From Blastococcus sp. TF02A-26 (GTDB lineage Bacteria > Actinomycetota > Actinomycetes > Mycobacteriales > Geodermatophilaceae), in assembly GCF_003319125.1 (NCBI RefSeq), contig NZ_QOHG01000007.1, positions 162,473-226,472 on the forward strand: a DNA stretch of 64,000 nt. The letters run 5' to 3'. The notes under the pieces are model-generated. The model saw only the letters and a program-made list of their open reading frames with translations, searched no databases and was not told the DNA's origin. Every line of letters begins with the position of its first letter. The stretch's first letter is position 1. A program made the position numbers and the translations under genes. This document shows, one piece after another, positions 16,026 through 24,475 of this stretch.

Positions 16026-16876
16026 GTCAGGCGGGTCACGAGCTCGGGCAGCACCTCGCCCAGCGGGGCGTCCACCTTCACGTCGACCTTCGCGTCGCCG
16101 CGGGTCTCCCCCAGGTTGACGACGCCGACCGGGATGCCGAGCTCGGCGGCCCTCAGCACGAACCGGTAGCCGCTCATCACGGTCAGGGAGGAGCCGAGGA
16201 CCAGCAGGCAGCCCGAGTCCTCGAGCAGCCGGAAGCAGTGGTCCACCCGGTCGCGCGGCACGGTCTCGCCGAAGAAGACGACGTCGGGCTTGAGCGGCCC
16301 GCCGCCGCAGGCGAGGCAGTCGACCATCACGAACCCGTCGAGCACCTCGTCCGGCAGCTCGGCGTCGCCGTCCGGGTTCACCTCGTCGGCCCGCGGCCCG
16401 AAGTCCGGGTTCGCCGCCCGGAGCCGCGCGTCGAGGTCCGCACGCGAGGCGACGTCGCCGCACTCCAGGCAGATCGTGCGGTCCAGCCCGCCGTGCAGCT
16501 CCACGACGGCGCGGGCGCCGGCGGCCTGGTGCAGCCCATCGACGTTCTGCGTGATGACACCGCTGAGCAGGCCGGCCGCCTGCAGGTCGGCGACCGCCCG
16601 GTGACCGGCGTTCGGGCGGGCGTCGCGCATCTGCCGCCAGCCGACGAAGCTGCGCGCCCAGTAGCGGTGCCGCCCGCGGGGGTCGCGGCGGAACGTCTGC
16701 CACGTCATGGGGGTGTGCCGGCGCAGCGACCCGCTGGCTCCGCGGTAGTCGGGGATGCCGGAGTCGGTCGACAGGCCGGCGCCGGAGAGGACCAGCACGT
16801 CGCCGTCGCCGACGAGGTCGGCCAGGTCCGCCAGGGCCGGGACGGCGGACTGGACGGCGGGCACTGCGGAACTCAC
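16022..16876 (-). CDS. Sir2-family NAD-dependent protein deacylase
   Basis: The 284-aa sirtuin shows LSGAGLSTDSGIPDYRG at the NAD site, TQNVDGLHQAAG with catalytic His in VELHGG, zinc Cys pairs CLEC and CLACGGG, and the closing GSSLTVMSGYRF and VNLGETRGDAK. These are the hallmarks of class II/III bacterial Sir2, which removes acyl groups from lysine and makes O-acyl-ADP-ribose. A GTG start at 16876 is taken since no ATG lies in frame nearby. It is coupled to a 103-aa gene downstream. Confidence 0.93.
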   Translation of the reverse strand: MSSAVPAVQSAVPALADLADLVGDGDVLVLSGAGLSTDSGIPDYRGASGSLRRHTPMTWQTFRRDPRGRHRYWARSFVGWRQMRDARPNAGHRAVADLQAAGLLSGVITQNVDGLHQAAGARAVVELHGGLDRTICLECGDVASRADLDARLRAANPDFGPRADEVNPDGDAELPDEVLDGFVMVDCLACGGGPLKPDVVFFGETVPRDRVDHCFRLLEDSGCLLVLGSSLTVMSGYRFVLRAAELGIPVGVVNLGETRGDAKVDVKVDAPLGEVLPELVTRLT

Positions 16877-16928
16877 CGGCCCATGGTCCCCCGCGGATCG
16901 GTCGTGCGCCGCCGACCGCGAGGGAAGG

Positions 16929-17378
16929 TCAGGCCGACGCGCCCAACTCCCGCTCCAGGCGGCCGAGCAGGTCCAGGTACACCCGGCGCAGACCCTTGGG
17001 CGCGAAGGTGCGCTCGAAGAAGCCGCCGATGCCACCGGCGCCGTCCCAGGTGGTCCGCACGCGGACGGTCGTGGCCCCCGCGTCGGCCGGGTGCACGGTC
17101 CAGGTGGTCACCATGGAGGATCGGGTGTCGCGCTCGACGAGCGTGTCGGCGTCGGGCTGCGAGACCTGGACCAGCTGCTCGCGCACGCGCTTGGACGTGG
17201 CGGCGAACCGCCAGGCGACGCGGGTGCCGGCCCCTCGCCCTCCGGACTCGACCCGGTAGTCGGAGAACTGCTCGGGAAGCGCCCGGCGGCGCACCCCTTC
17301 GTAGTCGGCGAGTCCGGCGCGCACCTGCTCGGCCGGAGCGCGGACGACGTGTTCTGCGGTGGCGACGACCGGGCCCAT
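16929..17378 (-). CDS. SRPBCC-family (START/Bet v1-like) protein
   Basis: The 149-aa single-domain protein has the SRPBCC layout: N-terminal strand VVATAEHVVRAPAEQVRAGL, a central TRVAWRFAATSKR strand pair and a long C-terminal helix APKGLRRVYLDLLGRLEREL. It would bind a hydrophobic ligand in a cavity; the ligand is unknown. ATG 17378 is used; ATG 17387 is equally possible. It is transcribed in the same direction as the sirtuin but 53 bp upstream of its start, so the link is loose. Confidence 0.8.
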   Translation of the reverse strand: MGPVVATAEHVVRAPAEQVRAGLADYEGVRRRALPEQFSDYRVESGGRGAGTRVAWRFAATSKRVREQLVQVSQPDADTLVERDTRSSMVTTWTVHPADAGATTVRVRTTWDGAGGIGGFFERTFAPKGLRRVYLDLLGRLERELGASA

Positions 17379-17479
17379 GCCCGTCATCCTGCCGTCACCC
17401 CTACCCGGCCGGCCCCTCACGGGAGAGGGAGATGGCAGGGACATGATCACGTCGCCCGACGCCGCTACGCTCGAGCGCC

Positions 17480-17812
17480 GTGACCGGTCCGGACACGATC
17501 GCAGACATCGCCCTGGCGCTACCCGCGGTGGAGCAGCACACCCATTTCGGGCTGCCTGCCTATCGGGTGGCGGACAAGCCGTTCGCCGTGCTGCAGCCGT
17601 CCGGCCACGCGGTGCTCCACGCGGACCGGGACAACGCTGAGCGTCTCGCTGCGGACACACCAGACGCCTGCGAGCTGGTGCTACGTGGTGAACGGTTCAT
17701 CGGCATCCGAGTGGACCTGTCCCGGATCGGCGATGACGAACTTCGGCGGCTGGTCACCGCCGCCTGGCGGAACAAGGCGCCCAAGCGACTCGCCACCGCT
17801 CACGGCTACTAG
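17480..17812 (+). CDS. MmcQ/YjbR-family DNA-binding-like protein
   Basis: The 110-aa protein matches the MmcQ/YjbR (CyaY-like double-wing) family: ALALPAVEQHTHFGLPAYRV, FAVLQPSGHAVLHADR, and the C-terminal LRRLVTAAWRNKAPKRL that usually carries the conserved Trp and basic patch. The family was named for a DNA-binding fold, but no target is known. The start is GTG at 17480. G+C is somewhat lower than in neighbouring genes. It stands alone between a divergent SRPBCC gene and a convergent membrane-protein gene. Confidence 0.82.
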   Translation: MTGPDTIADIALALPAVEQHTHFGLPAYRVADKPFAVLQPSGHAVLHADRDNAERLAADTPDACELVLRGERFIGIRVDLSRIGDDELRRLVTAAWRNKAPKRLATAHGY

Positions 17813-17929
17813 CCGGGCCGCGGAGCCGGGTACCCCGTCGACCGGGGTCCAGGCTCGCCAGAGGCACCGGCCGGCCGGGCGCCTCATCACACCGCCGCCG
17901 TGAGGGGGCCGCACGGTGAACGAGGGCGA

Positions 17930-18307
17930 CTACGCGTCCCGCTCCTCGCTGTTGAGGTAGCCGCACCGGAACCGGGCGCCGGCCATCGCCTCGGTGAACT
18001 GCGCCTCCCAGGCCGGGTCGTCGGCCGAGAAGGTGGCGAACACCCGCTCCTCGAGGACGACGGGCAGCCCGTCGGGTCCGGTGCAGGCCCGGCGCACCAG
18101 CACCCGCGTGCGGCCGTCCACCTCGTCGTGGGCCGGGGCCCAGCGGGCGGTGGCGACGGCCGCGGCCAACCGCGCCCGGTCCCGCCGGGTCAGGGCGGCC
18201 CGCGCGCCGGACGCCGGGCCCAGCAGGCGCCGCTCCGGCCAGGTGACCCAGACGAGGACGAGCGCGAGCACGACCACCAGTGCCACCGCCGCCAGCAGCC
18301 CAGCCAT
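17930..18307 (-). CDS. Small membrane-anchored protein of unknown function
   Basis: The 125-aa protein starts with one strong transmembrane helix (LLAAVALVVVLALVLVWVTW, residues about 4-23). A soluble region follows with LTRRDRARLAAAVATARW and a closing FRCGYLNSEERDA. I do not recognise the soluble part. It is divergent from the alpha/beta-hydrolase gene, with 99 bp between starts. The ATG is a clear choice because the hydrophobic helix follows at once. Confidence 0.65.
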   Translation of the reverse strand: MAGLLAAVALVVVLALVLVWVTWPERRLLGPASGARAALTRRDRARLAAAVATARWAPAHDEVDGRTRVLVRRACTGPDGLPVVLEERVFATFSADDPAWEAQFTEAMAGARFRCGYLNSEERDA

Positions 18308-18406
18308 GGTCCGACGGTAGTGCGCCCCACCGTCCTCCGGCCGCGCCGGCACGTACGTGTTCGGCCTCACCGCCTGCCCGTCGGCGACCACGGGTACCGA
18401 GGACCG

Positions 18407-19195
18407 GTGACCGCACCGCTCTCCGTCGTCCGCACCGGCGCCGGCGACCCCCTCCTCCTGCTGCACGGCTGGGGCAGCTCGCGCCGGGACTTCACCTCCG
18501 TCGCGCCGGCCCTGTCGGCCTCCTTCGACGTGCTGAACGTCGACCTCCCCGGCGTGGGCGGGTCCCCGGCGCTGGACGGCCGTCCCACGGTCACCGCCCT
18601 GACCGACGTCGTCGAGCGCACCCTCGACGCCGAGGACGTGGAGCGGGTGCACGTGCTGGGCAACTCCCTCGGTGCCCGGCTGGGCCTGGAGCTCGCCAAG
18701 CGGGGTCGCGCACGCTCGGTCGTGGCGATCGCGCCGTCGGGCCTCAACGTTCCGCCGGAGCGACTGGTGCAGGGCACCGGCATGGCCGTCGCCCGCGTGG
18801 TCGGACGGACCGTGTCGCCGCTGATCGAGCCCCTGTCCCGGTCGGCCCTCGGGCGGACGGCGCTGCTGGCGACCCTGAAGGCCCGTCCGTGGAGCGCCTC
18901 CCCGGAGGAGACGCTGGGAGTGCGCGAGGGTTTCGCCGACTCCCGGGACTACTGGCGGACCCTGCTGTGGGCACTGCTGTTGGACGTGCCCCGCGGCATG
19001 GACCGGATCGACTGCCCGGTCACGCTCGTCCAGGGCACCGCGGACTGGATCGCCTCGGGCCAGACGGTCCGCTACCTGCCGTGGATCCCCGGATCCCGGT
19101 TCCGGCCGCTGCTCGCGGCGGGACACGCACCCCAGTCCGACCGGCCCGCCACCATCGTGGAGCTGGTCGAGAAGACCGCCGGCCGCGCCGCCTGA
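18407..19195 (+). CDS. Alpha/beta-fold hydrolase
   Basis: The 262-aa hydrolase has the oxyanion motif LLLLHGWGSSRRDF, nucleophile elbow LGNSLGARLGLELA (Ser near residue 86), a probable acid in VQGTADWI and catalytic His in AAGHAPQSD. The plan is that of single-domain epoxide hydrolase, haloperoxidase or esterase relatives; the substrate is not predictable. The start is GTG. It is divergent from a small membrane protein and followed by a decayed coding stretch and a tRNA gene. Confidence 0.9.
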   Translation: MTAPLSVVRTGAGDPLLLLHGWGSSRRDFTSVAPALSASFDVLNVDLPGVGGSPALDGRPTVTALTDVVERTLDAEDVERVHVLGNSLGARLGLELAKRGRARSVVAIAPSGLNVPPERLVQGTGMAVARVVGRTVSPLIEPLSRSALGRTALLATLKARPWSASPEETLGVREGFADSRDYWRTLLWALLLDVPRGMDRIDCPVTLVQGTADWIASGQTVRYLPWIPGSRFRPLLAAGHAPQSDRPATIVELVEKTAGRAA

Positions 19196-19249
19196 CCTCC
19201 AGGCCCACGGACGGCGGTCCCCCCGATCGGGCGGACCCGGGGACGGCGG

Positions 19250-19458
19250 GCCGCCGGCACCGGCCCCACCCGGCTGCGGCTCACGGTGTGGCGCGCCGAC
19301 CAGCCGGTGCCGGTCGCCTGGCAGTTGCAGGTCACCGACAGCGGCGCCGGCTTGCAGACCCGTCGGCGCGGTCGGGGTGACGGCCCACCTCGAGCAGCGT
19401 CACGAGCCCGCCGGTCACCCTGCGGCTGTCCCAGCTGAGCGCCCGGCCGGTCGGCTGA
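19250..19458 (+). pseudogene. Decayed coding fragment between the hydrolase and the tRNA gene
   Basis: The 315-bp stretch 19196-19510 holds no intact gene. One frame gives TRLRLTVWRADQPVPVAWQL and another, after a shift, gives VTLRLSQLSARPVG ending in a TGA at 19456. Both look like real beta-strand protein with normal codon use, which suggests a gene remnant broken by at least one frameshift and without a clear start. I cannot name the original family. The limits given are approximate. Confidence 0.35.
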
Positions 19459-19510
19459 CCCGGGAGTCCGCTCCGGGGACGGGGCGCGACTGTGGGATCG
19501 TGACGGCCGC

Positions 19511-19583
19511 GCCCCCGTAGCTCAGGGGATAGAGCATCGGTTTCCTAAACCGTGTGTCGCAGGTTCGAATCCTGCCGGGGGCA
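19511..19583 (+). tRNA. tRNA-Arg (anticodon CCT)
   Basis: A full cloverleaf of 73 bases can be drawn. The acceptor is GCCCCCG / CGGGGGC with discriminator A, the D stem GCTC/GAGC, the anticodon stem TCGGT/ACCGT (one T-T pair at the top) with loop TTCCTAA, and the T stem GCAGG/CCTGC around TTCGAAT. The anticodon CCT is at 19544-19546 and reads the rare AGG codon. The 3' CCA is not encoded. tRNA-Arg(CCT) genes are frequent attachment sites for integrative elements. Confidence 0.96.
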
Positions 19584-19824
19584 CTCGCATCGCCACAGGT
19601 CGACCGACGATCGCCGCTGCGGATGCGTCCTCCACCGCGGCAGCAGGTCCGCCACTGGAGACGGGCGCCACCCCGGGCGGGTGATCAGCGTGAAGGTCCC
19701 GCTCTCCGCCGCCGATGGTCTGCACGACGAGACCGATGGCTCCGCGTCACGGCGAGCACTCGCCTGACCGGCGAACCCGCGGCCGCCACACTGCCGAGCC
19801 ACCCCTGCACGAGGAGAACCGAAC

Positions 19825-20580
19825 ATGCGCCACGTGACCACCCGCCGCGCCCGGAGCATCACGCTGCTGCTCGCCGGCGCGCTGGTCCTCAGTGCCTGTG
19901 GCGGCGGCTCTGACGACGAGGTGGCCGCCAGCGCGCCGACCAGCACGTCTGTGGCGCCGACCAGCACTGCTCCTGCGGAGACGTCCGCGGTCGAACCCGC
20001 CACTGTCGAGTCCACGACGTTCTCCGGCCCGGCGGTCGACATCTTCGGTGCCGACCAGGTGCAGGCCGCCTACGACCTGACGACGCAGTTCGCCGAGCGG
20101 AACTCCTTCGTGATCGAGCACATGGATCACAACTCGGTGGAGACCCCGGCCGACTACGAAGGCCCCGGCGTCATCGACCACATGTCCCACGCGATGGCTG
20201 AGGACTACCGGGCCACGGTCGCCGGAGCCTTCGCCGGGGACGCGGGAGCCAACGACCGGCTGAAGTCGATCACATACACCAGCCTGATCGGTGGCAACTC
20301 CTCCTTCCGGGCCGAGGGCCCGGCGATCGTCGACCACACCATCGGGGACGCATCTGCTGCGTTCGACGAGACCAATGGCGGCCGGCTGGCGCTGACCTTC
20401 ACCCAGCACGTGAACGTGCGCGCGAACCGGGATTCGGAGCCGGTCCTGATCGGCCTCGACAAGACCATGACCTTCTATCTCATCGAGACCGCGGCGGGCG
20501 GCCAGCACACCTGGCTCATCGACGGGTTGTCCGCGGAGTGGGCAGGCGGACAGGTCGTGCCTGACACGTCGGGCAGCTGA
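19825..20580 (+). CDS. Secreted lipoprotein of unknown function, lower G+C
   Basis: The 251-aa protein has a lipoprotein signal peptide with lipobox LVLSAC (Cys near residue 30), a Thr/Ser/Pro-rich linker to about residue 66, and a folded part. Visible segments are DIFGADQVQAAYDLTTQFAE, EHMDHNSVETPADYEGPGVI and LALTFTQHVNVRANRD. I do not know the family; the layout resembles SnoaL- or Tim44-like extracytoplasmic domains. GAGGAGAACC precedes the ATG. Its G+C is clearly below that of its neighbours, and it follows tRNA-Arg directly, which may mean horizontal transfer. Confidence 0.75.
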   Translation: MRHVTTRRARSITLLLAGALVLSACGGGSDDEVAASAPTSTSVAPTSTAPAETSAVEPATVESTTFSGPAVDIFGADQVQAAYDLTTQFAERNSFVIEHMDHNSVETPADYEGPGVIDHMSHAMAEDYRATVAGAFAGDAGANDRLKSITYTSLIGGNSSFRAEGPAIVDHTIGDASAAFDETNGGRLALTFTQHVNVRANRDSEPVLIGLDKTMTFYLIETAAGGQHTWLIDGLSAEWAGGQVVPDTSGS

Positions 20581-20598
20581 CCCTGCCCGGATCGAGCG

Positions 20599-20641
20599 AC
20601 GACGACCGGGTGCGAGATCGATACCCGCACCGGGCCGTCGT
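20599..20641 (+). terminator. Bulged hairpin after the lipoprotein gene
   Basis: ACGACG pairs with CGTCGT on the outside and CCGGGTGCG with CGCACCGG inside, with one bulged base and a small internal loop. It begins 19 bases after the stop codon. The rest of the 284-bp gap to the ArsR gene shows nothing else I can support. Confidence 0.45.
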
Positions 20642-20864
20642 GCGTCCTGGGACCGACGGCCTGGTGATCTGACGCCCCTACGACGCGCCAGTGAGCGACC
20701 AGGGGACGGTCGCGGTCGCGCTCACGCAGTTCGACTGCCCGCCGCCGCTGAGCCGCGCCACGATCCAGCTGCACGGCCACGGTGGATCAGAGCAACGGTC
20801 GGTACCCCACCGAGGTCCGCAGGTGCGCGGGTCGGTCTTGCGGTACGGCTCGAGCCGCAGCGGC

Positions 20865-21245
20865 TCAGCGCTCCGGACGGGCGGTGTCGATCGAGGCCAC
20901 GGCGTCCTGGGCGCCGTCAAGTGCGTCGAGGAGCGCCTGCCCCTGCCGCAGGTTGGCCGTCAGCAGGCGGCGTGCGACGGCGAGCAGCTCGGCGGTCTGC
21001 GGGTCGCTCAGGCAGCAGATGACGTTGTTGCCGGCCCGGCGGCCGGTCACGATCCCGGCCCGTCTCAGCACGGTCACCTGCTGGGACAGGTGCGAGAGCT
21101 CCAGACCGGTCCCCTCCGCCAGCTCACCGATGGTGCGCTCCCGCTCGGCCAGCAGCTCGAGGACGCGGATCCGTGCCGGATGCGCCAACGCCTTGAAGAG
21201 GTCCGCCTTGGCTTCGGCGAGCGGCCGGCCAGGAGTGAACGGCAT
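20865..21245 (-). CDS. ArsR/SmtB-family transcriptional regulator
   Basis: The 126-aa protein is a winged helix of ArsR type: KADLFKALAHPARIRVLELL, then TIGELAEGTGLELSHLSQQV as recognition region and LRRAGIVTGRRAGNNVICCL as wing. Cys pair ICCLSD in the wing could bind metal or sense thiols; there is no classic ELCVCDL metal box. ATG 21245 is used; ATG 21254 would add three residues. It is divergent from a PP2C phosphatase gene across 88 bp that holds a strong inverted repeat. Confidence 0.9.
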   Translation of the reverse strand: MPFTPGRPLAEAKADLFKALAHPARIRVLELLAERERTIGELAEGTGLELSHLSQQVTVLRRAGIVTGRRAGNNVICCLSDPQTAELLAVARRLLTANLRQGQALLDALDGAQDAVASIDTARPER

Positions 21246-21279
21246 GGACCCCATCGTACGTCTGCAGCGGTGGCACCAA

Positions 21280-21303
21280 GGACTTGATAAAGTCGTCAAG
21301 TCC
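21280..21303. promoter_or_regulatory. Probable ArsR-type operator in the divergent region
   Basis: GGACTTGA (21280-21287) and TCAAGTCC (21296-21303) form a perfect 8-bp inverted repeat with spacer TAAAGTCG. It lies 35 bases from the ArsR start and 31 bases from the phosphatase GTG. It is the one A+T-rich site in an otherwise G+C-rich gap, and its size and symmetry fit an ArsR dimer. Confidence 0.75.
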
Positions 21304-21333
21304 GCAACAGAGCGGGCGGTATCGGGGGGTGGC

Positions 21334-23049
21334 GTGGCGCGCTGGTGGCGGAGCGGTGACGACCCCGGCACCGAGACCGACGGCGACACGCAGACCCTCG
21401 ACACGATGCCGATCGGGCTCATCGAGCTCGACACCGAGTGGACCGTGCGCTTCCTCAACGACGCCGCGGAACGGATGACGGGGTACACCCGGGCGGACGT
21501 CCTCGGCCGCTCCTACTGGGAGGCCTTCCCGGCCAACGCCGACAACGAGGTCGGAGAGGCCTACCGGGAGGCCGTCGCGCGCCGCGAGCCGCGGACGGTC
21601 GAGGCCTTCTACCCCGAGCCCCTCAACCAGTGGTTCGAGGTGCAGGCGGTGCCGACGGCGCAGGGGCTGTGGCTCTACTTCACGGAGGTCAGCGCCCGCC
21701 GACAGGCCGTCGAGCGACTCGCCGCGCTCGCGCGGGTGAGCGCCGAGCTGGCCGGCACGCTGCACGCCTCCGCGGCCGTCCCCCGCATCCCCCGGCTCCT
21801 GGTCCCGGCGCTGGCCAGCTGGGCGACGATCTCGCTGGTGGCTCCGGACGGCAGCCTCCAGGACGCCGGCAGCTGGCACGTGGACCCCACCAGGACCGGG
21901 CTCGTCCGGCGCTTCGCCGCGGCCGCCCAGCAGTCCTCCCCCACCACGTCACCGGCACTGCGCGCGCTGGCCACCGGTGCGCCCGTCACGACGACCGGCG
22001 GCCGGCTGACCGGCCGAGCGCTCGACGCCGTCGCGAGCGGCGAGGCGCGGCAGGCGCTGCAGGCACTGGCCCCCGGCGCCATGACGGCACTGCCCATCAA
22101 GGGTCCTGACCGGGTGCTCGGCATCCTCACCCTCGGCGTCGACCGACACCGGACGGCGGATCCGGCGGACCTCGCGACGGCCACCGAGGTCGCCCAGCGC
22201 ATCGGGCTGGCGCTCGACAACGCCCGCCTCTACGAACAGCAGCGCCACCTGGCCGAGGAGCTCCAACGGAGCATGCTGACCGCCCCGCCCGAGCCCGACC
22301 ACGCGGAGATCGTCGTGCGGTACATGCCGGCCGCCGAGGCCGCCCGGGTCGGCGGCGACTGGTACGACGCCTTCGTGCAGCCCGACGGCGCCACGACGCT
22401 CGTGATCGGCGACGTCGTCGGGCACGACACCGCAGCGGCGGCGGCGATGGGACAGCTCCGGAGCATGCTGCGGGGCATCGCGGTCACCGGCGACGCCGGC
22501 CCGGCCCAGGTGCTCCGCCAGTTGGACGGCGCCATCGCGCAACTGCAGCTGCAGACCTACGCCACGGCTGCGCTGGCACGCTTCGAGCAGACACCCGCCG
22601 ACCTGCGCCGCGGCATCACCCGGATGCGCTGGGCCAACGCCGGCCATCCCCCACCGCTGGTCATCCACCCCGACGGGACGGTCGCGGAGCTGGCCAGCTG
22701 GCACGGCGAGCTCATGCTCGGCGTGGACCACACCACCCCGCGGAGCGACTCCGTCGTCACGCTGGACCGCGACACCACCGTGCTCCTGTACACCGACGGG
22801 CTCATCGAACGACGCGGCGCCGACCTCGACGACGGCATGGAACGGCTCCGCGCCGCCGCGGCGGACCTGGCCGACCGCCCCCTGGACGAGCTGTGCGACG
22901 AGGTCATCGCGCGACTCGTCGAGACCACCCCCGAGGACGACGTCGCCCTCGTCGCCATCCGCCTGCACCGCCAGGACCGGCCGCGTCCGGACGAGGCCGG
23001 CCCCCAGGTCGTCCCACCCACCGTCGGCCCGGACCCAGCGACGAGCTGA
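21334..23049 (+). CDS. PAS-GAF-PP2C (SpoIIE-type) serine phosphatase
   Basis: The 571-aa protein has three domains. PAS is at about 25-130 (MPIGLIELDTEWTVRFLNDA, then MTGYTRADVLGRSYWEAFPA) and GAF at about 155-305. The SpoIIE/RsbU-type PP2C phosphatase is at about 330-550, with metal residues in VGGDWYDAF and IGDVVGHD, then WANAGHPPPLV, LLYTDGLIERR and EDDVALVAIR. Such proteins dephosphorylate an anti-anti-sigma factor to start a stress response; no STAS or RsbW-type gene is nearby, so the partner is remote. The GTG at 21334 follows a GGGGGGT site. Control by the divergent ArsR protein is inferred from the palindrome between them. Confidence 0.92.
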   Translation: MARWWRSGDDPGTETDGDTQTLDTMPIGLIELDTEWTVRFLNDAAERMTGYTRADVLGRSYWEAFPANADNEVGEAYREAVARREPRTVEAFYPEPLNQWFEVQAVPTAQGLWLYFTEVSARRQAVERLAALARVSAELAGTLHASAAVPRIPRLLVPALASWATISLVAPDGSLQDAGSWHVDPTRTGLVRRFAAAAQQSSPTTSPALRALATGAPVTTTGGRLTGRALDAVASGEARQALQALAPGAMTALPIKGPDRVLGILTLGVDRHRTADPADLATATEVAQRIGLALDNARLYEQQRHLAEELQRSMLTAPPEPDHAEIVVRYMPAAEAARVGGDWYDAFVQPDGATTLVIGDVVGHDTAAAAAMGQLRSMLRGIAVTGDAGPAQVLRQLDGAIAQLQLQTYATAALARFEQTPADLRRGITRMRWANAGHPPPLVIHPDGTVAELASWHGELMLGVDHTTPRSDSVVTLDRDTTVLLYTDGLIERRGADLDDGMERLRAAAADLADRPLDELCDEVIARLVETTPEDDVALVAIRLHRQDRPRPDEAGPQVVPPTVGPDPATS

Positions 23050-23148
23050 CAGCCCCCGCGGCGGGCGACCCACCGCCCATCGTCCAGTTCTCCGCTTTGC
23101 CACCGGTGGAAGTCCGGGGCACCCTCGGCGCGAGGTGAGGGGGACGCC

Positions 23149-24396
23149 GTGCGGCGCGACGAGGTGCTCGGGCTCTCGGAGCTGGCGGGGATGGGCCTGG
23201 GCGGGTTCACCCGCCGGGTCTCCGAGTTCCAGGCGGGCATCGCCGGCCGGGCGTTCGGCGTCGTCGGCCCGGTCGGCGCGCCGTTCCGCGTGGCGTACGA
23301 CGCGATCTCGGGGCTGGCCTACGGCGGCGTGCGGTTCGCCCTCGGTGCCGGCGCCCGCGCCGTCGGGGCCGTCGCGACCGTCGCGGCCGACGACCGCCCG
23401 CTCGACGGGTCCCCCGCGGGCCGGCGGGCCCTCGGCGTGCTCAACGGGATCTACGGCGACTCCGTGGCCCGGCGCGCCCCCGGTCTCGCCACCCCGATGA
23501 CCGTCCGCGTCGCCGGCCGCCCGGTGCCGACGACGCCCGCCGACCTCGCCGCGGCGTTCCCGGACGCCGGCGACCGCCTGGTGGTCTTCCTGCACGGCCT
23601 GACCGAGACGGAGGCCTCCTGGGACCGCCGGTCGCAGCGCCACCACGGCGCGCCCGGCACCAACTACGGCACCCTGCTGCACCGCGATCTGGGCCTGACG
23701 CCGGTGTTCGTCCGCTACAACACCGGCCTGCACCTCTCCGACAACGGCCGCCAGCTCGCCACGCTGCTCGCCGACCTCGTGGCGGGCTGGCCGCTCCCGG
23801 TCCGGGACGTCGTCCTCATCGGGCACTCGATGGGCGGGCTGATCGCGCGCGCCGCCCTCCACTCCGCCGGCAGCGGCACCGCGGACGCGGGCCCGTGGAC
23901 GCCGCTGGTCCGCGACACGATCACCCTCGGGAGCCCGCACCTCGGTGCGCCCCTGGAGCGCGGCGCGCACGCGCTGACCGGACTGCTCGCCCGGCTGCCC
24001 GAGACCCGTCCGCTGTCGCGGGTGCTCGCCGCGCGCAGCGTCGGCATCAAGGACCTGCGCCACGGCACCCTGGTCGAGGCCGACTGGAGCGGCCGCGACC
24101 TCGACGCGCGGGAGGCCGCGGCGCACACGCACGTGCCCCTGTCCGACGGCGCCCGCCACTTCGTCGTCCTCGCCACGCTGACCCGGGACCCCTCGGCGCG
24201 CACCGCCGGCCTGCTCGGGGACCTGCTGGTCCCGCCGCTCAGCGCCAGCGGCGACACCGGGGACGACGACCGGCTGGCCTTCCCGCCCGACCACGTCACC
24301 CGCATCGGCGGCCTCAACCACTTCGACCTGCAGAACGACCCCCGCGTCTACCGCGCCATCCGGGGTTGGCTGACCGCCCGGGACGGGATCGACTGA
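23149..24396 (+). CDS. PGAP1-like lipase/esterase with N-terminal extension
   Basis: The 415-aa protein has an alpha/beta-hydrolase core from about residue 140. It shows VVFLHGLTETEASW, a nucleophile elbow VVLIGHSMGGLIARAAL, and LGSPHLGAPLERG, typical of the PGAP1/LipA-like group, with a late His near GLNHFDLQ. The first 130 residues (GFTRRVSEFQAGIAGRAFGV and the GLAYGGVRFALGAGARAVGA helix) are amphipathic and may bind membrane or polymer. The GTG start has GAGGTGAGGGGG upstream. Substrate is unknown; related actinobacterial proteins act on lipid esters. Confidence 0.85.
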   Translation: MRRDEVLGLSELAGMGLGGFTRRVSEFQAGIAGRAFGVVGPVGAPFRVAYDAISGLAYGGVRFALGAGARAVGAVATVAADDRPLDGSPAGRRALGVLNGIYGDSVARRAPGLATPMTVRVAGRPVPTTPADLAAAFPDAGDRLVVFLHGLTETEASWDRRSQRHHGAPGTNYGTLLHRDLGLTPVFVRYNTGLHLSDNGRQLATLLADLVAGWPLPVRDVVLIGHSMGGLIARAALHSAGSGTADAGPWTPLVRDTITLGSPHLGAPLERGAHALTGLLARLPETRPLSRVLAARSVGIKDLRHGTLVEADWSGRDLDAREAAAHTHVPLSDGARHFVVLATLTRDPSARTAGLLGDLLVPPLSASGDTGDDDRLAFPPDHVTRIGGLNHFDLQNDPRVYRAIRGWLTARDGID

Positions 24397-24475
24397 GACC
24401 GGCGACTCACCCCTCCGGGTGACGAGGGGGGAGTCTCGGTTGGAGATCTTGGTCCGCCGCGCCGATGTCCGGTGC

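Noticed and set aside
19825..20580. A genomic island with integrase at tRNA-Arg.
   Set aside because: No integrase, transposase or repeated tRNA 3' end is visible; only composition and position hint at transfer.
20475..20780. A 101-codon minus-strand open frame in the gap before the ArsR gene.
   Set aside because: There is no ribosome site and no recognisable family, and it overlaps the lipoprotein gene end and its hairpin.
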